42,784 nucleotides of DNA from contig NZ_FNAM01000045.1 in NCBI RefSeq assembly GCF_900101845.1, positions 1 to 42,784 of the forward strand, given 5' to 3'. Shown here one piece after another: positions 25,558 through 33,724 of the stretch. The notes under the pieces were generated by a model that did no database searches, was not told the DNA's origin, and saw nothing but the letters and a program-made list of their open reading frames with translations. Positions within the stretch are counted from its first letter, which is position 1; each line of letters opens with the position of its first letter. A program made the translations under genes and the position numbers. The DNA is from Sporomusa acidovorans. GTDB taxonomy: Bacteria > Bacillota > Negativicutes > Sporomusales > Sporomusaceae.

Positions 25558-26307
25558 TTATCCACACATCCCATAGTTTGAAGCGCCCCGAAAAACCGCC
25601 ACCACTTCAGCCGCAATGCTTAAAGCGATTTCAGCAGGAGTCTCTGCTTTAATATTAAGACCAATAGGCGCCCGCAGGCGCTGTTCAAGCGCCGCCGGCG
25701 CTCCTTCTTCCTTTAAAAGACTGAGGCATTCCCTGATGCGCTTTCTGCTGCCGATCATTCCCAGGTAACGGGCATTGCTGCCCATAGTAGCGCGTAAACA
25801 GTCCAAATCATACCGGTGACCGCGCGTTACAATAATAACAGCTGTATCCTGGTCGATTGCCAAATCCTTTACTGCCGACTGAAAACTCTGGCAAATTACC
25901 TGCTGCGCACCGGGAAATCTCGCCTTATTGGCAAATTCCGGCCGATCATCAATAACTGTCACTTCAAAGTCAACAAGTGCCAGCATTTGCACCAGCGGCT
26001 GGCTGACATGTCCGCCACCGAATACAATCGCGCAGGGTTTCTTGACCACACGATCCCAAAATAGCCGGTATATTGTTCCCTGCTTTCCTTCCACCGAGAG
26101 GACTGTCGGCTGAATCCACTCGGTTTTCCTGAGTGCGGCTAGTATTTCCTCGATAACGCCTGTCTCCACCTGACCTGCCGCCTGTCCATCCTCATCAACA
26201 ACAATCATTTTTCCCACCAGGTCAGGCTCGGCCGGGTTACAGTCAATTACGGTAAGCGTATCGGCTTTGCCCCCGTTTCGCACAATAGACAATAGTTTAT
26301 GAAACAT
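25558..26307 (-). CDS. XdhC-family maturation factor, Rossmann-domain part
   Basis: A 249-aa protein starting at ATG 26307 (MFHKLLSIVRN) behind AAGGAGGG; the open frame extends to 26358 without a better start. The C-terminal half is the XdhC Rossmann domain: CAIVFGGGHVSQPLVQMLAL, VTVIDDRPEFANKARFP, VIIVTRGHRYDLDCLRATM, GMIGSRKRIRECLSLL, and RAPIGLNIKAETPAEIALSI. The N-terminal 100 residues are a diverged region that may replace part of the usual N domain. Next to it the 103-aa XdhC_CoxI protein supplies the missing piece. Together they should load sulfurated molybdenum cofactor into MOP. It overlaps the upstream 92-aa gene by 11 bases. Confidence 0.85.
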   Translation of the reverse strand: MFHKLLSIVRNGGKADTLTVIDCNPAEPDLVGKMIVVDEDGQAAGQVETGVIEEILAALRKTEWIQPTVLSVEGKQGTIYRLFWDRVVKKPCAIVFGGGHVSQPLVQMLALVDFEVTVIDDRPEFANKARFPGAQQVICQSFQSAVKDLAIDQDTAVIIVTRGHRYDLDCLRATMGSNARYLGMIGSRKRIRECLSLLKEEGAPAALEQRLRAPIGLNIKAETPAEIALSIAAEVVAVFRGASNYGMCG

Positions 26308-26575
26308 GATCCGCGCCCTCCTTGGAACCACAACGGTCATGATCAGGGCCTTGACCAATCAAGTCGCGAATTTTAGCCAGAGCGGCAGCTGACAGGAAAT
26401 TAATGTGTGACGGTTTGCCGTCAAGAGTTTCTCCGGATAATATTACACCGTTGTCGGTTTCCAAATATCTCACCGGCAAGTTGCGCCGATACGTGATACC
26501 TGTATTTTTGTCGACTACCTCGACAATAATCCAGTCCGCCTCAATTTTGTCAATAAAATCCTGTTCTTCTTTCAT
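26297..26575 (-). CDS. hypothetical protein (92 aa) of the MOP operon
   Basis: I start it at ATG 26575 (MKEEQDFIDKIEADW), 8 bases after GGAGG. The protein is acidic and mixed alpha/beta, with the central YRRNLPVRYLETDNGVILSG, and ends in a polar tail with one cysteine (DHDRCGSKEG). It overlaps the XdhC Rossmann gene by 11 bases, which argues that it is translated. I do not recognise the family, and no motif suggests an activity. Confidence 0.7.
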   Translation of the reverse strand: MKEEQDFIDKIEADWIIVEVVDKNTGITYRRNLPVRYLETDNGVILSGETLDGKPSHINFLSAAALAKIRDLIGQGPDHDRCGSKEGADHVS

Positions 26576-26596
26576 AATCTTTGCCTCCACCCCTTC

Positions 26597-26770
26597 TCAT
26601 TTTCCCGCCGAGAGGATCAACCGCGGTCCCATCCTGCATTTGGGGCAATGCCGTCCTTCATTGGAATCTTCACATTTTTTGCAATAAATGGTGAAACACC
26701 GGCAGCACTGATACAAAGGAGCGTCACCTGTTATTTCCTGGTTACAGCGAGGACATGTTTTTTCCCCCAA
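26597..26770 (-). CDS. 57-aa double zinc-ribbon-like protein
   Basis: Found by reading the gap between two operon genes. From TTG at 26770, with GGAAGG ten bases upstream, the frame reads LGEKTCPRCNQEITGDAPLY, then QCCRCFTIYCKKCEDSNEG, RHCPKCRMGPR and LILSAGK before TGA. It has nine cysteines in ribbon-like pairs: CxxC (C6, C9), CCxC (C22, C23, C25), CxxC (C30, C33) and HCxxC (H41, C42, C45). This spacing should bind two zinc ions or an Fe-S centre. The frame is closed by TGA three codons before the TTG, so no ATG start is available. It lies 100 bases after the small CxxC redox gene. Confidence 0.65.
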   Translation of the reverse strand: MGEKTCPRCNQEITGDAPLYQCCRCFTIYCKKCEDSNEGRHCPKCRMGPRLILSAGK

Positions 26771-26869
26771 TATTTCTCATCCTTCCCTTTCCTTTTTTTC
26801 AGCCACCAGTAAAAAGTATCCTAATTTTTTTCCGGGAGCAGAAACACATCGCCAGAGATCCTCCAAGCA

Positions 26870-27079
26870 TCACTTATCCTCCAATGCCGCTTCGACCTGC
26901 TTCATCTTGCCATTGGCCAGTTCCTCCGGAATATACACTAACCCGCACTTGGCACATTTGAATAGCTCAACGGGGAAGCTGCTGCCCAAATAGCTTAACG
27001 TTACTTTTCCCAGTGTCAGCGTAATCCCGCACTTGGCACATGTCAGATTGGGTTGCTGCCCAGCCGTCAGATTGTTCAT
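26870..27079 (-). CDS. small CxxC redox protein (DVU_1557-like)
   Basis: A 69-aa protein starting at ATG 27079 behind GGAGG, 12 bases after the FAD/Fe-S gene. It has two CxxC pairs (CAKC at 14-17 and CAKC at 42-45) spaced like a rubredoxin or zinc ribbon, then LVYIPEELANGKMKQVEAAL. A four-cysteine site could hold iron (rubredoxin-like) and act in electron transfer with the FAD/Fe-S protein, or hold zinc. In the copy 1 locus the same gene survives only as a 23-codon tail. I recall a Desulfovibrio family DVU_1557 redox protein with this layout. Confidence 0.85.
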   Translation of the reverse strand: MNNLTAGQQPNLTCAKCGITLTLGKVTLSYLGSSFPVELFKCAKCGLVYIPEELANGKMKQVEAALEDK

Positions 27080-27090
27080 AGTTCCTCCAC

Positions 27091-29391
27091 TCACTCTGTA
27101 ATTTCTATCCGGTGACAATAGGCATTGCGAACGACAAATCCGTCCCCCTGTGGTTTGTACTCTACCCAATAGGTAACGCTGGCAGGTTGAAAATAGGCTA
27201 TAAAGTAGTCGCCTACAGATTCTTGCAGTTTTTCGCCGGTACTTTCCGCATGGTCAATTACCTTGATAACATCATCAATAAGAATCTGCCGTTCTTCCAT
27301 AATGGCCAGCACTTCTTCCGAAATATAAAACAAAACTGTAGCTTGTGCTTCTTCCACCTTTTCACCCCATATTTCCTTGAGCATCGTCTGCTTTAATCTT
27401 GCCCTGTTTTCCTGGCGCTGCGAATAGCCCGGGCCGGCCTGTTCTGCCGTGTGGTTCCCAGCAAAACCAAAAATCAGATCCAGGAGGTGGTAACTGCGTT
27501 TTCCCTGACTTACAAAATTATCGCGGCACATGGCACAGTAGGCAAGATAATCCAACTCACTTTCTTGAATCCGCCTGTCTATGACTTTATGCGCAACCTC
27601 TGGATTCGCATAAAGCATCAAGCCTCCATAACCGCAGCACACTGTTTTCTCCCGGCTTAAGGGCAATTCTTCAACTTGATATCCCAATTTGCTTAACAGG
27701 CTTCTGACACTTGACTGAATCGCAACATCATGTCTTATCGTGCAACTGTCGTGAACCGCCAGCTTTTGGGGTGCTTCGGCCAAGCGTTTTCCCTCCGGAA
27801 TGCCGATACGCTCCAGCAAGGTCCATAAGCTTTCCACCTTCATATCGGCCACATTGTCTGTAAGCAACCGATAACAGGTGGGACAGGCCGTTATGACCTT
27901 GGGGCTTCCCAAACTGCGCCAGTTAGCCTTCAGGTTTTGCATTTTTTCCTGAAAGATTGTCGCCTGGCCGGCCCAACTGGCCGGTGCGCCGCAGCACCCC
28001 AGCATTAATCCGACACCACCGGCTACCTTTTCACATAAAAAGCGGTATATTTTTATGACATGCTCCGGCGACGATGCGGCCAGCTGGCAACCGGGGTAAA
28101 AAACCAGCTCGCTGTCAGCAAACCCGGGCTGATGCCTGGTTAGCATAAATTTGTCACTGGTACTGAACTGCATATCCCGCAGGGCAAAATCATGCGTTGA
28201 CGGCGGCATTTTTCCCTTTTCCACCATCGTCCGCCGTGCCTCCCGGCAAATCTCTCCCATGTTCAGCTTACCCGGGCAAACCTGTTCACACAAACCGCAT
28301 AAACTGCAGGAATTAATCATTTTATTGGCACGATGAATCCCCATAACAATGGATAAATTATTATATACTTCCCGTACATAGCGTTTAGGATACCCCTTGT
28401 AGTGGGCAAGATATTCACAAGCCTTGACACATTCAAGACATTCACACAACAGGCAGCGATTCGCCTCCCGGCTCGCTTCCGCCTTAGTATAGCCACTGTC
28501 CGGATCAGCCGCCGCCACCGTGGGCTCCGGCTTTACCCCTGTAATATTTGTGAACAGCAAAGATGCATAAGTTCTTTCATTCTCCCTGTTAGCAGTCAAA
28601 GAAGCATTCTGCAAAAAGCGGTCAATCGAAACGGCAGCGATTTTACCGTCCGCTATTGATGTAATCGGCGAACGTTTTCCCGTGTGGGAGCGCAGACTTC
28701 CCCCGGCAAAAACCTTAGGATAACTTGTCGCCAAAGAAACCACATCAACGTTTATTTTTCCATTGGCAGACACCGTAAGACCAAAGTTATTCTGATAAAG
28801 ACCTGTGCCTAAATAAATTGCGTCAAATTTTTCATCCAGGCTGTCTAAGGAGATAATAAGAGTATGATAATAAATTTCTACCAAAATTTTCTCAAAAATA
28901 GAAAAGTCATTGTCAATCACATGACGGGGCAGCCGTTTTTCGGAAATATCCCAGATACTTCCCCCCAACCGGTCAGTAGCTTCAAAAAGAGCAACTTTAT
29001 ATCCTTTGCGACTCAGTTCAAGAGCCGCCGTCAAGCCGCTCAAGCCTGCTCCCACAATGGCAACTGTTCGTTTCTTAGCCGGTAAAGCGGCAAAATTGAT
29101 TATCGCAGCGCTATTTTCCACACAAATCTGCTCCAAAGCCCTGATATTAACCGGCTCTTCTATTTCTCTGCGCTTGCACCCCTGCTGACAGGGTTGATCG
29201 CAAATCCTGCTGATAATTCCCGGAAAAGGGACCATTTTATGAAATAAGGTAAAACCTGCCGCATAGTCTTCTTTACGGACAGAGGCAATTACACCCCGAG
29301 CATCAACATGAACCGGACAGTTGGTCGTGCAGCCTGGCGGGTTATCCTGAACACATTTGGCTTCCCGTTGATGCAATAGTTTTTGATCCAT
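27091..29391 (-). CDS. FAD / dicluster ferredoxin / CCG-domain redox protein, partner of MOP copy 2
   Basis: A 766-aa paralogue of 3290-5620, with the same module order: GltD-like Fe-S start (CVQDNPPGC...), FAD motif VAIVGAGLSGL, VFAGGS closing the FAD fold, ferredoxin pair CLLCECLECVKAC and CSLCGLCEQVCPG, HdrB/D-like CCGAP, DSC and CCGYGG, and a C-terminal domain. It too lacks an NAD(P)-binding fold between AIYLGTG and VFAGGS. I start it at ATG 29391 (MDQKLLHQRE), behind GAGGAGG, matching copy 1; the open frame runs on to 29454. It probably accepts electrons from MOP copy 2 and passes them to another carrier. Confidence 0.87.
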   Translation of the reverse strand: MDQKLLHQREAKCVQDNPPGCTTNCPVHVDARGVIASVRKEDYAAGFTLFHKMVPFPGIISRICDQPCQQGCKRREIEEPVNIRALEQICVENSAAIINFAALPAKKRTVAIVGAGLSGLTAALELSRKGYKVALFEATDRLGGSIWDISEKRLPRHVIDNDFSIFEKILVEIYYHTLIISLDSLDEKFDAIYLGTGLYQNNFGLTVSANGKINVDVVSLATSYPKVFAGGSLRSHTGKRSPITSIADGKIAAVSIDRFLQNASLTANRENERTYASLLFTNITGVKPEPTVAAADPDSGYTKAEASREANRCLLCECLECVKACEYLAHYKGYPKRYVREVYNNLSIVMGIHRANKMINSCSLCGLCEQVCPGKLNMGEICREARRTMVEKGKMPPSTHDFALRDMQFSTSDKFMLTRHQPGFADSELVFYPGCQLAASSPEHVIKIYRFLCEKVAGGVGLMLGCCGAPASWAGQATIFQEKMQNLKANWRSLGSPKVITACPTCYRLLTDNVADMKVESLWTLLERIGIPEGKRLAEAPQKLAVHDSCTIRHDVAIQSSVRSLLSKLGYQVEELPLSREKTVCCGYGGLMLYANPEVAHKVIDRRIQESELDYLAYCAMCRDNFVSQGKRSYHLLDLIFGFAGNHTAEQAGPGYSQRQENRARLKQTMLKEIWGEKVEEAQATVLFYISEEVLAIMEERQILIDDVIKVIDHAESTGEKLQESVGDYFIAYFQPASVTYWVEYKPQGDGFVVRNAYCHRIEITE

Positions 29392-29470
29392 AGCGAACCT
29401 CCTCTTCCCGGTATGAGAAAAGCCTTTGTTATTGGTTCCAAAGTAATAATCCAAGCTACCTGATGGAAAA

Positions 29471-29516
29471 ACCTAAACGAACGGAAAGCCTTGCGACTTT
29501 CCTGTTCGTTTAAGGT
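29471..29516 (-). other. hairpin between MOP copy 2 and its FAD/Fe-S partner gene
   Basis: ACCTAAACGAACGGAAAG at 29471-29488 pairs with 29497-29516, with two single-base bulges and an 8-base loop. It keeps the AAACGAAC/GTTCGTTT core of the copy 1 hairpin at 5674-5714, in the same intergenic position. Confidence 0.55.
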
Positions 29517-29536
29517 TACAGGGTATTTGTAGCCGA

Positions 29537-32296
29537 TTATTTGCCGCCGGCAGCCTGCTCTTTAGCAGCAAGCGCCTCCAAACCTGCTTTTATTTTTTCC
29601 GGGAGTGCAGGCACGGAATAAATGCGAACACCGCAGGCATTATAAATAGCGTTGAGAATAGCGGGGTGCGGCGCCGTCAGCGGGCCTTCCCCTACGCCGG
29701 CAGCACCATACGGTCCATTTTCACGCGGGGAAACATTGTAGATGATCTCCATATCGTCGGGAATGTCTTTAATAAACGGCAGACCACAGCCAACCAGCGT
29801 GGTGTGTTTTTTGAGATCTTCAAAATCTTCCGTAAGCGCAAGGCCAATCCCCTGGGCCAAACCACCATAGACTTGGCCGTCACAAGTTGTTTTATTGGTT
29901 AAAGTGCCAATATCCTGAACGGTTACAAACCTGACTACGGTCGCTTTGCCGGTCTTCATGTCGACTTCCACTTCCGGCATAAAGAGCGCATACATATAAA
30001 TGGGGAACGGATTTCCCTGCATGGTTTCCAGATCACAGTCCGTACACATAGAGGCTGTCCAGGATCCATCATAATGAACCGGAAGCTTTTCTGCTACCAT
30101 TTCCTCATAGGTGCGGAAAGTGCCGTCCGGCTTACGCATAGCGTTAACCAGCATTTCACAGGCAACCCTGGTGGCATTGCCGGTCATAACGTTTTGACGG
30201 CTGCCGCCAGACGGACCGCTGGCCGGTGTGAATGCCATATCATTCATGACAAGCTTAATTTGCTCAGGGGTAATCCCCATCTGCCGGAGAGTTTCATGGG
30301 CATGTGTCAAGGTAGCAAGGTCAGCGCCCTGGCCATGGTCCTGCCAGGAATTGCCGACAGTGACTGTGCCGTCCGGATTAAGCTCTGACCAGGCGTGCGA
30401 ACTGTCCGCGCCATCCAGGCCACAGCCATATATACCGAGCGACAAGCCGACACCACGTTTCTTTTCCGGCGTGGAAAGCTCTTTACAACGTTTCTTGGCC
30501 TCTTCCCAATGTGGGCGAAGTTTGTCAAGCATTGCCGGCAGGCAGAACACTTCCGGTACCTGGCCGGTCGGCGTGGTAGCCCCGGGACGGTAAACATTCT
30601 TATAACGGAATTCCAATGGATCCATCCCCAATTTTTCCGCCAGTTCATCCACACAAATTTCCGACGACAGGAAAGCTTTTGGCGAACCATAGGCCCGGAA
30701 TGCGGAACCCCAGGCATGATTGGTGCATACGCACTTGCCCTTGCCGCGAATATTGGGGATATTATAGCCGGCGCCGGTAAACTGGCCCTGCCGTATGCAG
30801 TTCAGATCGCCGAATTCGCTGTACGGACCATGGTCGAGCCACCAATTGGTCTCCATTCCCAGCAGTTTACCGGTTTTATCGGCCGCCAGCTTGGTCCGCA
30901 CAAGCGCAGGCGACCGCTTGCCGGTATACGTAATTTGCTGGAACATGTTAAAGTTAAGCGAAACAGGCTTGCCGTCGCAGGCCAGGCAGGCAACCCCCAA
31001 TAAAGCTTCATTGGTAGGACTGAATTTATAGCCAAACGTAGCGCCGGTCGGATTGGCAACAAGGCGGCATTTTTCCGGCTCAATGCCGATGCCGGCAACA
31101 ATCATGGCATGGTGCAGGTGCAGGGCGATACTCTTGGAATGAATCGTCAGGCGGCCTTCTTCATCCATGTAGGCAGAGCCGCAGTCCGGTTCAAGCGGCA
31201 GATGCGGCTGACGGCTGCAATAGGTTTCGACTTCGGCAATAACCACATCCGGGCGCTCCATGATCGGCTTGGTATCTTCCCCTTTTACCACACCGGTTTC
31301 AAAATAGATATTCGGGGTGCCGGGATGAATTTCAATAGCGTCAGGCGCCATAGCAGCCGGCGCGCTCATATAGGCCGGTAATACTTCCAGATCAACTTTT
31401 ACCGCTTTCGCGGCTTCCCTGGCATGTTCTTCCGTATCGGCGGCCACCATGGCAATAGCATCGCCAAACTGGAATACCTTTTCATCGCAAAGAATCGGGC
31501 GATCCCAGCCGTCCCCTTTGTTCGTGGGGAATGTAATCAAACCCGAAATCCGGTTCTTGCCTTTTACATCTTTATGGGTAATTACTTTATATACGCCCGG
31601 CATTTTCTCGGCTGCCGAGGTGTCGATTCCTTTAATATTCGCATGAGAGACTTCTGCTTGCACAAGGGCTAACCGCAATGTTCCTTTCGGCATCTGCAGC
31701 CCAACATCGGCGCCGAAATCCCATGTGCCGGTAACTTTTTGCAAAGCAGACGGACGATGATAGGTTGTACCGTAAATTTTATTGCCAACAGGCTTAAACA
31801 TGAGATCCTCGCTACGCATTTCACCACGCAGCACTTTAGCGGCGGCCATAACGGCGTCCACGATTGGCTTGTAACCGGTACAACGGCAAGCGTTACGGTT
31901 CTTCTGGAACCATGCCCGAATTTCTTCTCTGGTGGGATTGACATTTTCGTCAAGCAGGACTTTTGCCGATAAAATAAATCCCGGGCTGCAGAAGCCGCAC
32001 TGGGCACAACCATAAGCCATCCAGGCCACCTGCAACGGATGAAGATTATTAGGAGTTCCCATTCCTTCAATTGTGGTAATATGAGCTTCGTCTGGCACTC
32101 TCTTCATTTTCATGACACAAGACCGGACGACCCGGCCATCCATGATAATGGAACAGGTACCGCATTGTCCCTGATTACAGCCAACCTTGCAACCGGTTAA
32201 CAGCAACTGTTCCCTGAGCACACTGGCAAGACTGGCCTCCAGATCAACGATTAACGTTCTGGGTATACCATTGATAATCAGCACTTTTTTTTGCAT
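29537..32296 (-). CDS. mop: molybdopterin-dependent aldehyde oxidoreductase (MOP type), copy 2
   Basis: A 919-aa paralogue of MOP copy 1, very similar along its whole length and extended by an Ala/Lys-rich tail (EALAAKEQAAGGK). It has the same [2Fe-2S] cysteine sets (GCKVGCNQGQCGTCSI and CAQCGFCSPG with RNACRCTGYKP), GSAFRAYGSP, HGQGAD, and catalytic E870 in GAAGVGEGPLT. It is the enzyme at the head of the long maturation operon, 84 bases after the molybdopterin-binding gene. Differences from copy 1 lie in surface and substrate-funnel stretches, for example SSHAWSELNPDGTV against SSVAYVELNKDNTV, so substrate range may differ. Start ATG 32296 follows GGGAG. Confidence 0.94.
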   Translation of the reverse strand: MQKKVLIINGIPRTLIVDLEASLASVLREQLLLTGCKVGCNQGQCGTCSIIMDGRVVRSCVMKMKRVPDEAHITTIEGMGTPNNLHPLQVAWMAYGCAQCGFCSPGFILSAKVLLDENVNPTREEIRAWFQKNRNACRCTGYKPIVDAVMAAAKVLRGEMRSEDLMFKPVGNKIYGTTYHRPSALQKVTGTWDFGADVGLQMPKGTLRLALVQAEVSHANIKGIDTSAAEKMPGVYKVITHKDVKGKNRISGLITFPTNKGDGWDRPILCDEKVFQFGDAIAMVAADTEEHAREAAKAVKVDLEVLPAYMSAPAAMAPDAIEIHPGTPNIYFETGVVKGEDTKPIMERPDVVIAEVETYCSRQPHLPLEPDCGSAYMDEEGRLTIHSKSIALHLHHAMIVAGIGIEPEKCRLVANPTGATFGYKFSPTNEALLGVACLACDGKPVSLNFNMFQQITYTGKRSPALVRTKLAADKTGKLLGMETNWWLDHGPYSEFGDLNCIRQGQFTGAGYNIPNIRGKGKCVCTNHAWGSAFRAYGSPKAFLSSEICVDELAEKLGMDPLEFRYKNVYRPGATTPTGQVPEVFCLPAMLDKLRPHWEEAKKRCKELSTPEKKRGVGLSLGIYGCGLDGADSSHAWSELNPDGTVTVGNSWQDHGQGADLATLTHAHETLRQMGITPEQIKLVMNDMAFTPASGPSGGSRQNVMTGNATRVACEMLVNAMRKPDGTFRTYEEMVAEKLPVHYDGSWTASMCTDCDLETMQGNPFPIYMYALFMPEVEVDMKTGKATVVRFVTVQDIGTLTNKTTCDGQVYGGLAQGIGLALTEDFEDLKKHTTLVGCGLPFIKDIPDDMEIIYNVSPRENGPYGAAGVGEGPLTAPHPAILNAIYNACGVRIYSVPALPEKIKAGLEALAAKEQAAGGK

Positions 32297-32380
32297 TCAG
32301 TTCTCCCTCTCCTTTTCACAATATTCGTATATTTCAAGGGACTTTTACCTCCCTGAAACACGCCAATTGCGCCTACTTTT

Positions 32381-33406
32381 TTAACTGCCTTTGCCAAAAC
32401 CACATTCCGGATAATGACACTCTTCACAGTTCAGACATAAACCGCCATAGCCCAGTTTGCTAATATCCCGCTTCACCAGTTTTTCCCCTGCCAGCAGGCG
32501 TGGCACAACCAAGTCAAAGATCGTGCTCTTGTGGTACATGACACAGCCCGGCAATCCCAAAACCGGAACATCTCCAAAATATGCCAGCATAAACATCGCT
32601 CCCGGCAAGGTTGGCGCACCATAAAGAGCAATCTCTCCACCCGCCGTCCGGATAGCGGCAGGCGTTACGTCATCAGGATCAACAGACATCCCCCCGGTAG
32701 TCACGATCATTTCAGCTCCCGCGTCAAGCAACCGGTGAATCGCATCCGCAATCATGTCAATGTCATCGTCAACAATGATTTGCTGCAAAATGGAACTGCC
32801 TAATTGCCCGAACTTTTCGGTTAATACCGGGCCAAAGCAATCTTTTATGCGCCCATAGTAAATCTCGCTGCCGGTAGTTACAATTCCCACTTTGCACGAT
32901 TGCAGGGGCTTTACTTCCACCACTGGATAACAGGCAGCGCACAGTTGCTCCGCGTTCTTAATTTTTTCTAAATCTATCACTAAAGGAATTACTTTGCAGC
33001 CAGCTAGCTTTTTCCCCGCCTCAACCACCTGATTGGCGTGGAGGGTAGCCACTGCCAGTTGATCAATATCGTTGATTTTTTCCAATGCTGCGCTGTTTAC
33101 CTTAAGCAGTCCGCTGATTCCGGCTTTAATTTCAACTTTTCCCTCAGAAGCCTCCGCTAAAGTCACCCCTGATCCGGCTACCGCCTGGGCCAACCGTAAA
33201 GCGGCATCATTTTCATGGAGAGTTTTGTCATTGACTTCCCACACATAAATGTTTTCCTTACCAATAGTAAGTAATTTGGGAATGTCCTCCTTACGGATAA
33301 CATGTCCTTTTTTAAACGCCCTGCCCTTAAACTTGCCGGGAACAATTTCCGTAATATCATGACAAAGAACCATTCCTTCTGCCTGATATACAGAAACTAC
33401 TTTCAT
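32381..33406 (-). CDS. molybdopterin-binding protein, MoeA/MoaB-like domain with Cys-rich tail
   Basis: A 341-aa protein. The N-terminal part resembles the diverged lid domains of MoeA-type proteins. Residues about 170-320 are the MoaB/MogA-like fold: VGIVTTGSEIYYGRIKD, VTTGGMSVDPDDVTP and LPGCVMYHKSTIFD, which bind molybdopterin or its adenylate. The tail LCLNCEECHYPECGFGKGS has four cysteines and a histidine, enough to hold a metal or Fe-S cluster. It probably handles molybdate insertion or channels cofactor to MOP. It is the first gene after the sigma-54 promoter at 33479-33494. Confidence 0.85.
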   Translation of the reverse strand: MKVVSVYQAEGMVLCHDITEIVPGKFKGRAFKKGHVIRKEDIPKLLTIGKENIYVWEVNDKTLHENDAALRLAQAVAGSGVTLAEASEGKVEIKAGISGLLKVNSAALEKINDIDQLAVATLHANQVVEAGKKLAGCKVIPLVIDLEKIKNAEQLCAACYPVVEVKPLQSCKVGIVTTGSEIYYGRIKDCFGPVLTEKFGQLGSSILQQIIVDDDIDMIADAIHRLLDAGAEMIVTTGGMSVDPDDVTPAAIRTAGGEIALYGAPTLPGAMFMLAYFGDVPVLGLPGCVMYHKSTIFDLVVPRLLAGEKLVKRDISKLGYGGLCLNCEECHYPECGFGKGS

Positions 33407-33478
33407 GTAACCACCCTCTCTAGCTAAACGCCGGCTTTATCTCTTTTTAATTTCATCAGCTACGCTAACCATTATTAT

Positions 33479-33494
33479 CGCAAGATTTATGCCA
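33479..33494 (-). promoter_or_regulatory. sigma-54 (-24/-12) promoter of the MOP copy 2 operon
   Basis: On the minus strand TGGCATAAATCTTGCG fits the consensus TGGCACG-N4-TTGC(A/T) with the invariant GG and GC 10 bases apart. It lies 73 bases upstream of the molybdopterin-binding gene and downstream (in transcription) of a sigma-54 activator gene, which supports it strongly. Confidence 0.8.
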
Positions 33495-33620
33495 ACTGTT
33501 ATACCATTTCGCAAAATGACTCCTAGAAAAGTACTTGACTTGTCCGAGTCCTTTTGAGCAGTCTGATCAAAGCCTTTGTGCACTTAGGTTTTACCCAAAC
33601 CATGATGGTCTATTCGGAAC

Positions 33621-33655
33621 AAAAAAAAACCAACTGCTTGTTAAGCAATTGGTTT
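33621..33655 (-). terminator. terminator of the sigma-54 activator gene
   Basis: AACCAA...TGCTT at 33628-33639 pairs with AAGCA...TTGGTT at 33643-33654, and nine T follow on the minus strand (A-run 33621-33629). This separates the activator transcript from the MOP operon. Confidence 0.75.
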
Positions 33656-33679
33656 CAGCTTTTCATTCATAGTGTACTG

Positions 33680-33701
33680 CAAGTGTCACACAAGTGTCAC
33701 A
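33680..33701. promoter_or_regulatory. candidate upstream activator site: tandem 11-bp repeat
   Basis: CAAGTGTCACA occurs twice in a row (33680-33690 and 33691-33701), one helical turn apart. It lies about 190 bases upstream of the sigma-54 promoter, at a normal distance for an enhancer, just after the stop of the activator gene. TGTGATAC nearby (33715-33722) may be a weaker site. Confidence 0.5.
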
Positions 33702-33724
33702 TTAAAATAACATCTGTGATACAG

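Noticed and set aside
25234..26307. XdhC split caused by a frameshift
   Set aside because: The order of the two domains is swapped compared with ordinary XdhC and each gene has its own ribosome site, which a frameshift would not produce.
16299..33478. A methyltransferase (TrsM-like) gene expected from the Desulfovibrio neighbourhood
   Set aside because: I found no SAM-methyltransferase motif in any gene of the operon; the 108-aa and 92-aa proteins are too short and lack the glycine-rich loop.
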